From Halorubrum sp. DM2 (GTDB lineage Archaea > Halobacteriota > Halobacteria > Halobacteriales > Haloferacaceae), in NCBI RefSeq assembly GCF_901686465.1, contig NZ_LR594487.1:840894-904893 (forward strand): a stretch of DNA of 64,000 nucleotides, in the 5' to 3' direction. Below the pieces are notes generated by a model. That model saw only the letters and a list, made by a program, of their open reading frames with translations, was not told the origin of the DNA and made no database searches. Shown one piece after another: positions 1 to 8,910 of the stretch (its first letter is position 1; each line of letters begins with the position of its first letter). The position numbers and the translations under genes are program-made.

Positions 1-1161
1 GACGACCGCGACCTGGAGACCGGCGACCCCGTGGAGATCGACCTCACGACCGACCTCCGCGACTACCAGCAGACGTGGGTGGAGACGTTCCTCGACCGCA
101 AGTCCGGCGTGTACGTCGGGCCGCCCGGATCCGGGAAGACCGTCGCCGCGATCGCAACGATCGCCGCGGTCGGCGGCGAGACGCTGATACTGGTCCCCTC
201 CCGCGAGCTCGCCGGCCAGTGGCGCGATGAGCTCTTGGAGCACTCCACGGTCGACCCCGCCGACATCGGACTGTACCACGGCGGAACGAAGGAGATCCGA
301 CCCGTCACGATCGCCACCTACCAGATCGCCGGGATGGACCGCCACCGGAGCCTCTTCGACTCCCGCGAGTGGGGGCTGATCTGCTTCGACGAGGCGCACC
401 ACATCACCGCCCCTGTCTACTCCCGCACCGCCGAGCTACAGAGCAAACACCGGCTCGGCCTCTCGGCGACGCCGGTCAGCGAGACCGGCAGCGAAGAGGA
501 GATCTACACCCTGATCGGCGGACCGATCGGGGCCGACTGGGACTCGCTGTTCGAGGCCGGCTTTGTCCAGGAGCCGGAGGTGGAGATCCGGTACGTCCCG
601 TGGCGAGACGAGCTGGCGCAAAGCGAGTATGCGGCCGCTGACGGCCGGGAGCGCAGACGCGTCGCGGCCGAGAACCCCGCGAAGATCGAGGAGATCCGCT
701 ACCTGCTCGCCGCCCACCGGGACAAGAAGGCGCTCGTCTTCGTCGAGTATCTCGACCACGGCGACGCCATCGCGGACGCGCTCGGCGCGCCGTTCATCAG
801 CGGTGAGACGCCTCATCACGAGCGCGCCGAACTGTTCCGGCGGTTCCGGGCCGACGGCGAGGCGGGCGGTTCTCGCGGGGACGAGACCGACGACGAGTCG
901 CTCGACGTCCTCGTCGTCTCCCGGGTCGGCGACGAGGGGATCGACCTCCCGAACGCCGAACTCGCGGTCGTCGCGAGCGGGCTCGGCGGCTCCCGCCGGC
1001 AGGGGTCACAGCGCGCGGGCCGGACGATGCGGCCGACCGGCTCCGCGCTCGTCTACGTCCTCGCGACGCGCGGGTCGAGCGAGGAGGAGTTCGCGCAGCG
1101 GCAGATGCGCCACCTCGGCCGGAAGGGCGTCCGCGTCCGCGAGACGAACGTCGCGGAGTAG
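1..1161 (+). CDS. XPB/Rad25-type DEAH helicase, 5' truncated by window edge
   Basis: Superfamily 2 DNA helicase of the XPB/Rad25 type, an ATP-driven DNA translocase used in repair or transcription-linked remodelling. The frame is open from base 1, so the GTG at position 31 is probably an internal valine and the true start lies outside the window. Visible motifs in order are Walker A GPPGSGKT, the DEAH-like box FDEAHH, motif III GLSATP and the C-terminal motif VI QRAGR near 1005-1030, so both RecA lobes are present. The N-terminal damage-recognition part expected in XPB proteins is not visible. It is followed by a short gap and the convergent adenylate kinase gene. Family assignment is firm; the cellular role is inferred from the family. 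Confidence 0.88.
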   Translation, partial: DDRDLETGDPVEIDLTTDLRDYQQTWVETFLDRKSGVYVGPPGSGKTVAAIATIAAVGGETLILVPSRELAGQWRDELLEHSTVDPADIGLYHGGTKEIRPVTIATYQIAGMDRHRSLFDSREWGLICFDEAHHITAPVYSRTAELQSKHRLGLSATPVSETGSEEEIYTLIGGPIGADWDSLFEAGFVQEPEVEIRYVPWRDELAQSEYAAADGRERRRVAAENPAKIEEIRYLLAAHRDKKALVFVEYLDHGDAIADALGAPFISGETPHHERAELFRRFRADGEAGGSRGDETDDESLDVLVVSRVGDEGIDLPNAELAVVASGLGGSRRQGSQRAGRTMRPTGSALVYVLATRGSSEEEFAQRQMRHLGRKGVRVRETNVAE

Positions 1162-1219
1162 GCCGCGGGGCGGGGCCCTCCCATCGCTCCGTGTTCTAGC
1201 CGAACCGGGGCGGAGGGCG

Positions 1220-1774
1220 TCAGAGCGCGTCCGCCAACCGCTCGGCCGCATCTTCGAGCTCGCCCTCGTTCTCGATGAACTGAACGGGCGCGTTCTGGTC
1301 TCTCGCATACTGGAGCGCCGCCGACCGGTTGAGATCCTGTTCGAAGTCGATCTTCCGTTCCGTGACTCCGTCGAGGTCGCGGTCGCTCTCGCGCCGGCGT
1401 TCGAGAATCGTCTCCGGCTCCGCCTCGACGAGGACGAACGCGTCCGGCGAGACGTCGTGGAGCACTTCGACGGGGAGCCCTTGGACGTAGCCGTCTAGGG
1501 TTTCGACCGCGAGGTGCGTCGAGAGGATAACGTTCGTCGTCGCCGCCTCTCTGGCGACGAACTCGCCCGCGCGACGCTGGAGGCGGCGGGTTTCGGTCTG
1601 CGAGAGCGTGCCGAGTTGGGCCCGCTCGGTCGTGATCCCCATCGCCGCCGCCTGTTCGAGCATCGCGTCGCCGAAGTTGATCAGCTTGTACCCGTCCCCG
1701 AGTCCGCGCCTGACCGCCTGACAGACGCTGGAGAGACCGACGCCGTTGACCCCCGAAACGAGCGTGACGGACAT
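1220..1774 (-). CDS. adkA: Archaeal-type adenylate kinase AdkA
   Basis: 184-residue nucleotide kinase of the archaeal AdkA family, expected to interconvert ATP + AMP and 2 ADP in the cytoplasm. The N-terminal glycine-rich loop reads GVNGVGLSS at residues 8-16. The lysine normally found before S/T in a Walker A motif is leucine here, which is unusual for a P-loop kinase. The following segment (INFGDAMLEQAA) and a C-terminal acidic tail match the AdkA family in length and order. The start overlaps the stop of the upstream small gene by one base (TGATG), so the two are probably cotranscribed and translationally coupled. The substituted lysine leaves some doubt about catalytic mechanism but not about family. 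Confidence 0.85.
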   Translation of the reverse strand: MSVTLVSGVNGVGLSSVCQAVRRGLGDGYKLINFGDAMLEQAAAMGITTERAQLGTLSQTETRRLQRRAGEFVAREAATTNVILSTHLAVETLDGYVQGLPVEVLHDVSPDAFVLVEAEPETILERRRESDRDLDGVTERKIDFEQDLNRSAALQYARDQNAPVQFIENEGELEDAAERLADAL

Positions 1775-2067
1775 CAGAAACTCACCTCGTTTTCCTCGTC
1801 CCCCGGCATGCCACCGCGGTCGTCGTAGTACCTGCGGCCGACGAACTGCGGCCCGACCAGCGACATCAGCGTGTCGTAGAGGTCGTCGGCCGAGTCGAAC
1901 TCCGTCACCTCGGACCGCTCGACGATCTCCCGTATCGTCGTGCTCTCACCGTCCGGCGGCGACAGTTCCGTGTTCCCCACCCGCTCTAACACGGTGACCC
2001 GTGACGCCGGAAAATCGAGTTCCCTCGCGAACAGATCGCGCGTCTCTGGTAAACGCATACATATCAC
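1774..2067 (-). CDS. Small DUF5789/DUF2795-like protein
   Basis: 97-residue acidic protein without membrane segments. It carries a segment of the pattern TIREIVERSEVTEFDSADDL followed by LMSLVGPQFVGRRYYDDRGG, which resembles the compact haloarchaeal DUF5789 (DUF2795-related) domain. It lies directly upstream of adkA and shares a base with it, so both are likely one transcript from the divergent region near 2070-2130. A second methionine at residue 4 is an alternative start. Function is unknown; the family resemblance is from memory of the motif and is moderately sure. Confidence 0.65.
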   Translation of the reverse strand: MICMRLPETRDLFARELDFPASRVTVLERVGNTELSPPDGESTTIREIVERSEVTEFDSADDLYDTLMSLVGPQFVGRRYYDDRGGMPGDEENEVSF

Positions 2068-2133
2068 ATGGAACCGTCAGATGAAATAACTACAGGCCGA
2101 AGTATTCAACACCTGTTCGGTCGAGTTCGCGGT

Positions 2134-3888
2134 ATGGACGCGGACGACCCCGCCAACCGCGACGACGAGGTCGACAGCGATCGCGACGAACCCGCCGACG
2201 ACGATCCGACCGTCGCCGAGGCGGTCGTCGACGCCATGCTCGACCGCGGCGTGGACACCGTCTTCGGTATCCCCGGGAAACAGACCCTCCCGCTGAACCG
2301 GGCGCTTGCCGACCGCGACGCGCGGTTCGTCGTCGCCCGCCACGAGACCGCCGTCCCCCATCAGGCGTGGGGGTACGCCGAGACGAGCGAGCAGGGCGGG
2401 ATGGCGGCCACCTGCGTCGTCCCCGGACCGGGCGACACGAACGCGATGAACGGGCTGAAGAACGCCCTGAACGACTGCGTCCCGCTGCTCCACCTCGCCG
2501 TCGAAACGGAGCGCTCGGTGCGCGGCGGCGACGGGATCCACGAGACGCCGCCGGAGACGTACGACACCGTCGTCAAGGAGAACGTCACCGTCGACTCGCC
2601 GTCGGGCGCGGTGCCGGCCGTCGCCGAGGCGATCCGCGCCGCCCGGGAACACCCGCAGGGACCGGTCCGCGTCGGGATCCCGAAGGACGTCCTCGCGAGC
2701 CGGACGCCCCAGCCGGCGGTCGGCGACCGCGACCCGTCGCCCCCGCCGACGCCGCCCGCCGACGCGGTGCGCGAGACCGCGGACCTGCTCGCCGATGCGT
2801 CGTCGCCCGTCGTCCTCGCCGGCGGCGGCGTCAGGCGCTCGGGCGCGAGCGACGCCCTCCGCGCGGTCGCCGAGCGACTGGACGCGCCGGTCGTGACGAC
2901 GTATAAGGGGAAGGGGACGCTCCCGGAGACGCACCCACTGTCCGCCGGGGTCCTCTGTGGCGGCGCGAGCGCGGACCTCCGCGACCTCCTCGCGGACGCC
3001 GACCTCGGTCTCGTCGTCGGCTCCGACCTCGACGCGGTCGCGACCGCCTCGTGGTCCGTCTCGATGCCGGAGACGCTGGTCCACGTCACCCTCGACGGCG
3101 ACGACGTGGGGTTCGGCTACGAGACCGACCGCGGCGTCGTCGCAGACGCCGACCGCTTCCTTCGCGCGCTCGACGAACGACTGGGAGACCGAGACCCGTC
3201 ACCGGATCGCTCCGGCGCGGAGCGCGCGGAGTCCGTCCGCGCCGCCGACCGCGAGCGGTTCGCGGCGCTGTCGGAGCCGGGCGGCGGCGACGCCCCCGAG
3301 GACCGTCCCCTCCGCTCCGTCGAGGTGCTCTCCGCCGTGCGCGACACGGTCCCCGAGGAGGCGGTCGTCACCGCCGACGCGGGCGGGTTCCGGCTGTGGA
3401 CGCTCGTCTCGTTCCCGGCCTTCGGGCCGCGGTCGTACGTCAACCCCGGCTCGTGGGCGACGATGGGCACCGGGCTCCCGTCGGCGATCGGTGCGAAGCT
3501 GGCGAACCCCGACCGCGACGTCGTCGCGCTCACCGGAGACGGCGGACTCATGATGTGCGTTCACGAGCTTCACACGCTGGCGAGCGAGGGGATAGACGTC
3601 ACCGTCGTCGCGCTCAACAACGACGACTACGCGATCATCAGCGAGGAGGCGTCGCGCTCGTACGACTTCCCCGAGGGGAGCTACGGCTGGGGGGAGACCG
3701 GCCTCGATCTCGTCGCGGTCGCGTCGGGGATGGGCCTGCCGGCGGAGCGCGTCCGCGAGCGCGACGCGGTCGGGGACGCCGTCGAGCGCGCTCGCACCCG
3801 GGACGGCCCGGCGCTCGTCGAGGTCGTCACCGATCCGGCCGAGCCGCAGGCGAGCGAGTGGATGACCGGGCCGCGTCCCGGCCAGTGA
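2134..3888 (+). CDS. Thiamine-diphosphate-dependent enzyme, acetolactate synthase large-subunit-like
   Basis: 584-residue ThDP enzyme with the usual three-domain layout of the acetolactate synthase/benzoylformate decarboxylase family. The N-terminal pyrimidine-binding domain contains FGIPGKQTLPL and the catalytic glutamate (RHET, Glu71). The central domain begins near residue 195. The C-terminal pyrophosphate-binding domain holds the GDGG motif at 468-471 with the downstream asparagines LNNDDYAI that complete the ThDP-Mg site. I chose the ATG at 2134 rather than 2068 because the extra 22 residues are not family-like and the 2068 ATG abuts the divergent gene. No small regulatory subunit is adjacent, so substrate is uncertain and a role in branched-chain synthesis is not proved. 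Confidence 0.85.
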   Translation: MDADDPANRDDEVDSDRDEPADDDPTVAEAVVDAMLDRGVDTVFGIPGKQTLPLNRALADRDARFVVARHETAVPHQAWGYAETSEQGGMAATCVVPGPGDTNAMNGLKNALNDCVPLLHLAVETERSVRGGDGIHETPPETYDTVVKENVTVDSPSGAVPAVAEAIRAAREHPQGPVRVGIPKDVLASRTPQPAVGDRDPSPPPTPPADAVRETADLLADASSPVVLAGGGVRRSGASDALRAVAERLDAPVVTTYKGKGTLPETHPLSAGVLCGGASADLRDLLADADLGLVVGSDLDAVATASWSVSMPETLVHVTLDGDDVGFGYETDRGVVADADRFLRALDERLGDRDPSPDRSGAERAESVRAADRERFAALSEPGGGDAPEDRPLRSVEVLSAVRDTVPEEAVVTADAGGFRLWTLVSFPAFGPRSYVNPGSWATMGTGLPSAIGAKLANPDRDVVALTGDGGLMMCVHELHTLASEGIDVTVVALNNDDYAIISEEASRSYDFPEGSYGWGETGLDLVAVASGMGLPAERVRERDAVGDAVERARTRDGPALVEVVTDPAEPQASEWMTGPRPGQ

Positions 3889-3941
3889 CGGCCGGCCCGC
3901 GTTCGCTCGGTTTCACGCCTTGCGTTTCCGAGATCTGAAGC

Positions 3942-3950
3942 GATCTATAT
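3942..3950 (+). promoter_or_regulatory. TATA element for the 3975 gene
   Basis: The sequence TCTATATGG lies about 25-30 nt upstream of the ATG at 3975. This is the normal distance for a haloarchaeal leaderless promoter and supports that start codon. Confidence 0.5.
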
Positions 3951-3974
3951 GGGTCCCCACCCCCGAGTGCGCGT

Positions 3975-4469
3975 ATGCGAAACCCGTGGGTTCACGACGA
4001 CGTTCCCGACAACGCCGGAGCGGGCTACGACGGTCCGGTGCGTCTGTTGGCGGCGTTCATTTGGGGATCGCTGGTCCTCGGGGTCGGCGGGTTCGTCCTC
4101 CTGTCCGGCGCTGGCGTCGTCGATCTCGCCGACGGTGGCTCGTTCGGCGAGGTCGTCACCGGGGTCGTCGCCGCGCTCGCGCTCGCGCTGTCGATCCCGA
4201 TCCTGTTGAAGCTGCTCGCGATCTCGCGGATGCTCGCGCTCCTCGCTCTCCTCGTCACGGGCGCGTCGGTCGGGCGGTTCGTCGTCGTCCGCGAGCCGGA
4301 GCAGTTCCAAGCGCTGCTCGACGCCCGCGACAGTCTCGCCGGGAACGCGGGCGCACTTGGCGACCTCCTCGACGCCGTCGACTCGATGACGCCCGCGACG
4401 ATCGACGGGGCGACGGCCGTAATCATCGACGGCGTGGCGGCCGCGCTCGTCGCCCTTCCGGTCGCGTGA
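3975..4469 (+). CDS. Hypothetical membrane protein
   Basis: 164-residue protein with a hydrophilic N-terminus and three hydrophobic stretches (about residues 23-47, 61-82 and 85-97), so it is an integral membrane protein. The C-terminal half contains an amphipathic segment with repeated aspartates and leucines and ends in a further hydrophobic stretch. I recognise no family. It stands between a ThDP enzyme and an oxidoreductase and has its own TATA element, so the neighbours say little about function. Confidence 0.7.
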   Translation: MRNPWVHDDVPDNAGAGYDGPVRLLAAFIWGSLVLGVGGFVLLSGAGVVDLADGGSFGEVVTGVVAALALALSIPILLKLLAISRMLALLALLVTGASVGRFVVVREPEQFQALLDARDSLAGNAGALGDLLDAVDSMTPATIDGATAVIIDGVAAALVALPVA

Positions 4470-4563
4470 GGCCGCGGACGTCGGCCGGCCGAGGAACCGC
4501 AGTTCCGCGTTCCCGGAGTCGACCGGACGGGAGCCTTAACAGCCGTCGTCGAGAACCGCGCCC

Positions 4564-5628
4564 ATGACGCATCCGAACGACGTCGCCGTCGGGGTCGTCG
4601 GGCTCGGCGGCATCGGGTCCCACCACGCGACGAAGCTGACCGAGCGCGGCGCGACCCTCGTCGGCGGAATGGACGTCGACGCGGAGGCCCGAGCGCGCTT
4701 CCACGAGGAGTTCGGCGTTCCCGCCTACGAGGACGAGACCGACCTCTTCGATGACTGCGACGCCGTGTTCGTCACCACGCCGAACCGCTTCCACGAGGAG
4801 TACGCGACCGCGGCGCTCGCGGCCGGACTCGACGTGCTCGTCGAGAAGCCGCTGGCGCACTCGCTCGAAAGCGCCGAGCGGGTCGCCGACGCCGCCCGCG
4901 ACGCCGACGGGTTCTGTACCGTCGGGTTCAACAACCGGTTCGCGGAGCCGGTCCAGGTCGTCAAACACTACCAAGACGAGGGGCGGTTCGGCGAGACCAC
5001 CCACGTCGAGGCGAACTACGTGCGCCGGCGCGGCGTCCCCGGGCGGGGCTCGTGGTTCACGTCAGCGGAGGTCGCCGGCGGCGGCGCGCTCATCGACATC
5101 GGCGTCCACGCGATCGACTTAGCCCTCTACTTCCTCGATCACCCCGAGGTCGTCGAGGTCACCGGACAGACCCGCTCCGAGTTCGGCGGCCGCGACGACT
5201 ACGCGTACGTCAACATGTGGGGCGACGACTCGGGTCCCGAGGGGTTCGACGTGGACGACTCGGCGTCGGCGTTCCTCCGTACCGCCGACGGCAGCACCGT
5301 CTCGCTGGAGGTCGCGTGGGCGACGAACCGACCCCCCACCGAGGAGTTCGTGGTCCGCGGCACCGAGGCGGGCGCGACGTTCGACCGCGGGAGCGACGAC
5401 CTGACGATCCACGAGGCGGCGGTCGGCGGCGGCCCCCACCTCTCGGACACCGAGGTGGAGACGCGCGAGGGAGACGCCCACGCCGCCGAACAGGCGACGT
5501 TCCTCGAAGCCGTCGCCGCGGGCGAGGCCCCCGCGATCAACACCGTCGAGGAGGCGGTGCGAGTCCAGCGCGTCATCGACGCCGTCTACCGCTCCGCGGA
5601 GCGGGGCGAGGCCGTCCGGCTGGACTGA
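4564..5628 (+). CDS. Gfo/Idh/MocA family NAD(P)-dependent oxidoreductase
   Basis: 354-residue dehydrogenase of the glucose-fructose oxidoreductase/inositol dehydrogenase family. The N-terminal Rossmann fold has GLGGIGSHH (residues 13-21), and the conserved EKP motif that positions the nicotinamide is present with its lysine at residue 95. The C-terminal alpha/beta substrate domain follows, with GGALIDIGVHAIDLALYFL providing the conserved DxxxH-type catalytic region. Length is typical. These enzymes oxidise or reduce sugars and polyols, but the substrate cannot be read from the sequence. It starts at an ATG 25-30 nt after a CCTTAAC TATA-like element. Confidence 0.92.
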   Translation: MTHPNDVAVGVVGLGGIGSHHATKLTERGATLVGGMDVDAEARARFHEEFGVPAYEDETDLFDDCDAVFVTTPNRFHEEYATAALAAGLDVLVEKPLAHSLESAERVADAARDADGFCTVGFNNRFAEPVQVVKHYQDEGRFGETTHVEANYVRRRGVPGRGSWFTSAEVAGGGALIDIGVHAIDLALYFLDHPEVVEVTGQTRSEFGGRDDYAYVNMWGDDSGPEGFDVDDSASAFLRTADGSTVSLEVAWATNRPPTEEFVVRGTEAGATFDRGSDDLTIHEAAVGGGPHLSDTEVETREGDAHAAEQATFLEAVAAGEAPAINTVEEAVRVQRVIDAVYRSAERGEAVRLD

Positions 5629-5681
5629 CCGGCACGGTGAGAGCGATACACTTAGGGGAGCTATCGGAGAAACAGACGGCC

Positions 5682-6980
5682 ATGAAGCCCTCCAGCAGCG
5701 GCGCGGCGGCGTCCGGTGACTCGCAGGGGACGGAGACGGCACGGAACGTGGCGGAGACGGCAGGACACGCGGCGGGCGTGAGGCGGCGATCGGTCCTGGC
5801 GGCCGGTGCCGCCGGCGTGTTCACCGGACTCAGCGGTTGTCTCGGCGACGGTGACCGGTCGCTCCCGTCGACGCCCTCCGGGTCGTGGCCGCAGCACATG
5901 CGCGACGGGGCGAACACGGCGGCGACGGCGGCGACCGCCCCGTCGCGCGGGAACCTCGCGTGGACCTCGGACGCGTTCACGCGGTGGCCGCCCGTCGCGG
6001 TCGACGACGAGGTGTACATCGGGAACGTCGACCCGAACCCCGGTCCGAAAATCGTCGCGCTCGATGCGACGGACGGCTCCGAGCGCTGGCGCGTCGACAT
6101 CGAGGAGGCGAGCCACTACACTTCCGCCGTCGTCGGGGAGTACCTCGTCGCCGCGTTCGGGGACCGAGTCGTCGCCCTCGACCGCGAGTCCGGCGATCGA
6201 GAGTGGAGCGCGACGGTGACCGGGACCGTCTCCCGCACCGAGTTAACCGCCGTCCCCGCGGCGTCGCTCGTCTTGGTCCCTCGCAGGTCCGGGACGGAGG
6301 GCGGTCTCACCGCGCTCGACGCAGCGACCGGGGAAAAGCGGTGGGCCGAACCGCTCGCGGACCCCGTCATCGACCCGCCCGCGGTCCGGGGGGAAGGGGT
6401 GTTCGTCGCCACTGACTCGGCGCTGTACCGGCTCGATATCGCGGACGGAAGCGAAGTGTGGCGTCGGAGCGTCGGGAGCGTCGCGCTCGGGCCCAGCGCG
6501 ACCGCCGCGGGACTCCTCGTCGCCGCCGACGGCGACCTCGCGGTCCGGGACCCCGACACCGGAGACCGAATCCGAGTACTCGACGAGTACGGCGGCGAGG
6601 CCCACGGCGTCGCGGTCGCCGACGGGACCGCGTACTGGCTGACCGACGAGCACCTCTCCGCGGTCGCAGTTGCGGACGGGACCGAAGAGTGGCGTCTCGA
6701 CGCCGAGGGCTGTCAGGAGGGGCTCTGCGTCGGTCAGGAGACCGTCGTCGCTCCGGTCAAGTACGAGAAGTTCGACCTGGAGGTCGCTTGGCCCACGGTC
6801 GCCGCGTTCGACCGCGACACCGGGGACGTGCGCTGGTATTATCACATCGACGGGTTCGACGTGACGTTCACGACGCCGCCTGTGCTCGTCGACGGCGCGG
6901 TGTACGTCACCGCCAACACCATCGACGCCGTCGGTGCGCTCGGAGACGTCCCGCAGTCCGAGGAGTCTGGACTCTTCTGA
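5682..6980 (+). CDS. Exported PQQ-like beta-propeller lipoprotein
   Basis: 432-residue secreted protein. The N-terminus carries a twin-arginine motif (RRRSVLAA, arginines 34-36) followed by a hydrophobic stretch and a lipobox LSGC with Cys53, so it is probably Tat-exported and lipid-anchored. The mature part is built of repeated blades with motifs such as VALDATDGSERWR, VALDRESGDREW and TALDAATGEKRW, typical of PQQ-enzyme-like (BamB-type) propellers. The conserved catalytic residues of true quinoprotein dehydrogenases are not evident, so a structural or binding role is more likely. The start at 5682 was chosen because it gives a complete Tat signal. Upstream, CACTTAGG is a plausible TATA element. 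Confidence 0.85.
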   Translation: MKPSSSGAAASGDSQGTETARNVAETAGHAAGVRRRSVLAAGAAGVFTGLSGCLGDGDRSLPSTPSGSWPQHMRDGANTAATAATAPSRGNLAWTSDAFTRWPPVAVDDEVYIGNVDPNPGPKIVALDATDGSERWRVDIEEASHYTSAVVGEYLVAAFGDRVVALDRESGDREWSATVTGTVSRTELTAVPAASLVLVPRRSGTEGGLTALDAATGEKRWAEPLADPVIDPPAVRGEGVFVATDSALYRLDIADGSEVWRRSVGSVALGPSATAAGLLVAADGDLAVRDPDTGDRIRVLDEYGGEAHGVAVADGTAYWLTDEHLSAVAVADGTEEWRLDAEGCQEGLCVGQETVVAPVKYEKFDLEVAWPTVAAFDRDTGDVRWYYHIDGFDVTFTTPPVLVDGAVYVTANTIDAVGALGDVPQSEESGLF

Positions 6981-7088
6981 GGCGCGGAGCCGCCCCGGCC
7001 GCGGCGTCGCCTTCCGGGGGGCGTCTCGGCCCGTCCCGTCCGCGATGGGAACCTATTCGGTGCTGGGAACGAATCTGACAGCCAACTC

Positions 7089-8309
7089 GTGACTCGCGAT
7101 CCAGGCCCGACGCCGCCCTCCGAACGGATCACCAGCCTCGACGCGCTCCGGGGGTTCGCGCTGCTCGGCATCCTCCTCATCAACGTCTGGGTGTTCTCGA
7201 TGCCCGAGCAGACGCTGCTGAACCCCAACGTGTACGCCGACGCCGCCGTCTACGGTGACCTCTCCGGGGCGAACTACTGGGCGTGGTTCGCCGGACACGT
7301 GTTTGCGCAGTCGAAGTTCATCACGATATTCTCGGCGCTGTTCGGCGCGGGGGTTCTGCTGTTCATCGAGAGCAAAGAGGAGAAGGGGCAAGACGCCGTC
7401 CGCCTCCACCTCCGCCGGACCGCGGTGCTGATCGCGGTCGGCCTGCTCCACGCGTACCTGCTGTGGTACGGCGACATCCTCGTCGCGTACGGGCTCACCG
7501 GGATCTTCCTGCTTTTCGTCCGCGACCTCGACGCCCGACAGCTCGCCGGACTGAGTGGGGTGTTCCTGCTTTTCCTCCCGGCGGTCGAACTGTTCGCCGC
7601 GGTGTCGATCGGGGGCGACGCGATCGCCGGCCAGTGGCTGCCCTCCGAGGCCGCGCTGCGCCAGCAGGTGGCGACCTACCGCGGCGGCTGGCTCGACCAG
7701 ATGAGCCACCGCGTCGGCTCGTCGTTCCAGCGACAGACCACCGGGTTCATCGGCCAGAACTTCTGGCGGGTCGGCGGCATCATGCTGCTCGGGATGGCGC
7801 TGTACCGGTGGGGCGTGCTGACCGGCGAGCGCTCGACTGCGTTCTACCGCCGGCTCGTCGCGGGCGGCGTCGTCGGCGTCGGCATCGTCGTCGCGGGCGT
7901 CGCGTACATCGAGGCCAACGACTGGAGCGCCGGCGCGGCGCTGTTCTGGCGGCAGTTCAACTACGTCGGGAGTCTGCTCGTCGCCGGGGGCTACGTCGGG
8001 GCCGTCACCCTGTTCGTCAGGTGGCGCGGCGAGGGGATCGTCACCCGCGCGCTCGCCGCCGTCGGTCGGACCGCGTTCACCAACTACCTGCTCCAGACCC
8101 TGATCGCCACCACGATCTTCTACGGCCACGGCCTCGGCCTGTTCGGCTCCGTCACCCGCGTCGAGCAGTACGGGATCGTCGCCGCGATCTGGGCGGTCCA
8201 GATACCGCTGTCGGTGCTGTGGCTGCGGTACTTCCGGTTCGGTCCCGTCGAGTGGGTCTGGCGGACCCTCACCTACGGGGAGGCGCAGCCGATGCGGCTC
8301 GACGGGTGA
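7089..8309 (+). CDS. DUF418 (YeiB-like) membrane protein
   Basis: 406-residue polytopic membrane protein. It opens with RITSLDALRGFALLGILLIN, the hallmark N-terminus of the DUF418/YeiB family, and ends with the conserved region GPVEWVWRTLTYG. About ten hydrophobic segments are visible. The family is related to acyltransferase-3-like membrane proteins, and a transport or envelope role has been suggested but not established. The start is a GTG at 7089; no nearer ATG precedes the conserved N-terminus. It is separated by about 100 bp from the upstream propeller gene and has no obvious partner. Confidence 0.88.
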   Translation: MTRDPGPTPPSERITSLDALRGFALLGILLINVWVFSMPEQTLLNPNVYADAAVYGDLSGANYWAWFAGHVFAQSKFITIFSALFGAGVLLFIESKEEKGQDAVRLHLRRTAVLIAVGLLHAYLLWYGDILVAYGLTGIFLLFVRDLDARQLAGLSGVFLLFLPAVELFAAVSIGGDAIAGQWLPSEAALRQQVATYRGGWLDQMSHRVGSSFQRQTTGFIGQNFWRVGGIMLLGMALYRWGVLTGERSTAFYRRLVAGGVVGVGIVVAGVAYIEANDWSAGAALFWRQFNYVGSLLVAGGYVGAVTLFVRWRGEGIVTRALAAVGRTAFTNYLLQTLIATTIFYGHGLGLFGSVTRVEQYGIVAAIWAVQIPLSVLWLRYFRFGPVEWVWRTLTYGEAQPMRLDG

Positions 8310-8404
8310 CCGCGCTCGCTCTCTCGGCGGTCTCGGCCGAGGCCCGTTCTCCGAACTGAGACTCGCGAGGACACGTTCAACACCCTCCCGCCGAACGCTC
8401 GTCC

Positions 8405-8632
8405 ATGACCGAGTTCGACGTTCACGACCACCGCCACGAGCTGAAACAGCTCCGCGACGCGGGCGCGACGAGCCTCTGGGAGAATCGCGAGGAGATGGAC
8501 TGTCCGGTGTGCGATGACGCCTTCTCGCGGCTGTTCGTCACCGAGCAGCCGGGAACGACGTTCCCTGAGAACGACGGCGCGCGGTTCTGTCTGCTGCGCG
8601 GCGGCGACGCGGTGTACCTGTTCAGGCACTGA
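8405..8632 (+). CDS. Small CPxC zinc-motif protein
   Basis: 75-residue protein with the core LWENREEMDCPVCDDAF: a CPVC knuckle that looks like half of a zinc ribbon, followed by FSRLFVTE and a short C-terminus FCLLRGGDAVYLFRH whose cysteine may complete the site. Similar small haloarchaeal proteins have been labelled flagella-cluster proteins, but no archaellum gene is present here, so that name is not used. The gene is GC-rich like the chromosome and marks the left side of the AT-rich island that follows. Confidence 0.7.
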   Translation: MTEFDVHDHRHELKQLRDAGATSLWENREEMDCPVCDDAFSRLFVTEQPGTTFPENDGARFCLLRGGDAVYLFRH

Positions 8633-8910
8633 GCACACAGGTGATCGGGCTACGGTACGTCGAGTCCGTGAATTCCCTCCTTCAGACTCCCTCTCGTCGA
8701 AACGGTTGGCCGGCTAGGGTACGTCGTGACTGGCACCAAGCCAGAACACATAATATACGAAGGATTTCAGCAGGCCAAACAAGAATTGATCAGAAGGAGA
8801 GGGTTTCAGCAGAATATGAAAATGAATGTCTCAGCGGGGATTACACACGAGGTAGTAGCACGTTGGAAATTAGGCCACTGATGTAAACCTGAAAGAGACC
8901 AGACCTACGA
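8633..8910. other. Left part of AT-rich island, no certain gene
   Basis: Base composition drops sharply after about 8740. The only reading frame worth noting is the 51-codon GTG-started frame at 8726-8881. No tRNA, inverted terminal repeat or integrase fragment was seen. Confidence 0.5.
8726..8881 (+). CDS. Possible small ORF or gene remnant in the AT-rich island
   Basis: A 51-residue frame opens with GTG. It ends AGITHEVVARWKLGH and looks like the tail of a larger helical protein rather than random translation. Charged residues are balanced rather than strongly acidic, unlike chromosomal neighbours. I recognise no family. It may be the surviving 3' end of a lost accessory gene, or a small standalone gene. 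Confidence 0.25.
   Translation: MTGTKPEHIIYEGFQQAKQELIRRRGFQQNMKMNVSAGITHEVVARWKLGH

Noticed and set aside
8641-8886. 81-codon GTG-started frame in the AT-rich island
   Set aside because: The overlapping 51-codon frame ending AGITHEVVARWKLGH is more protein-like, and neither is certain.
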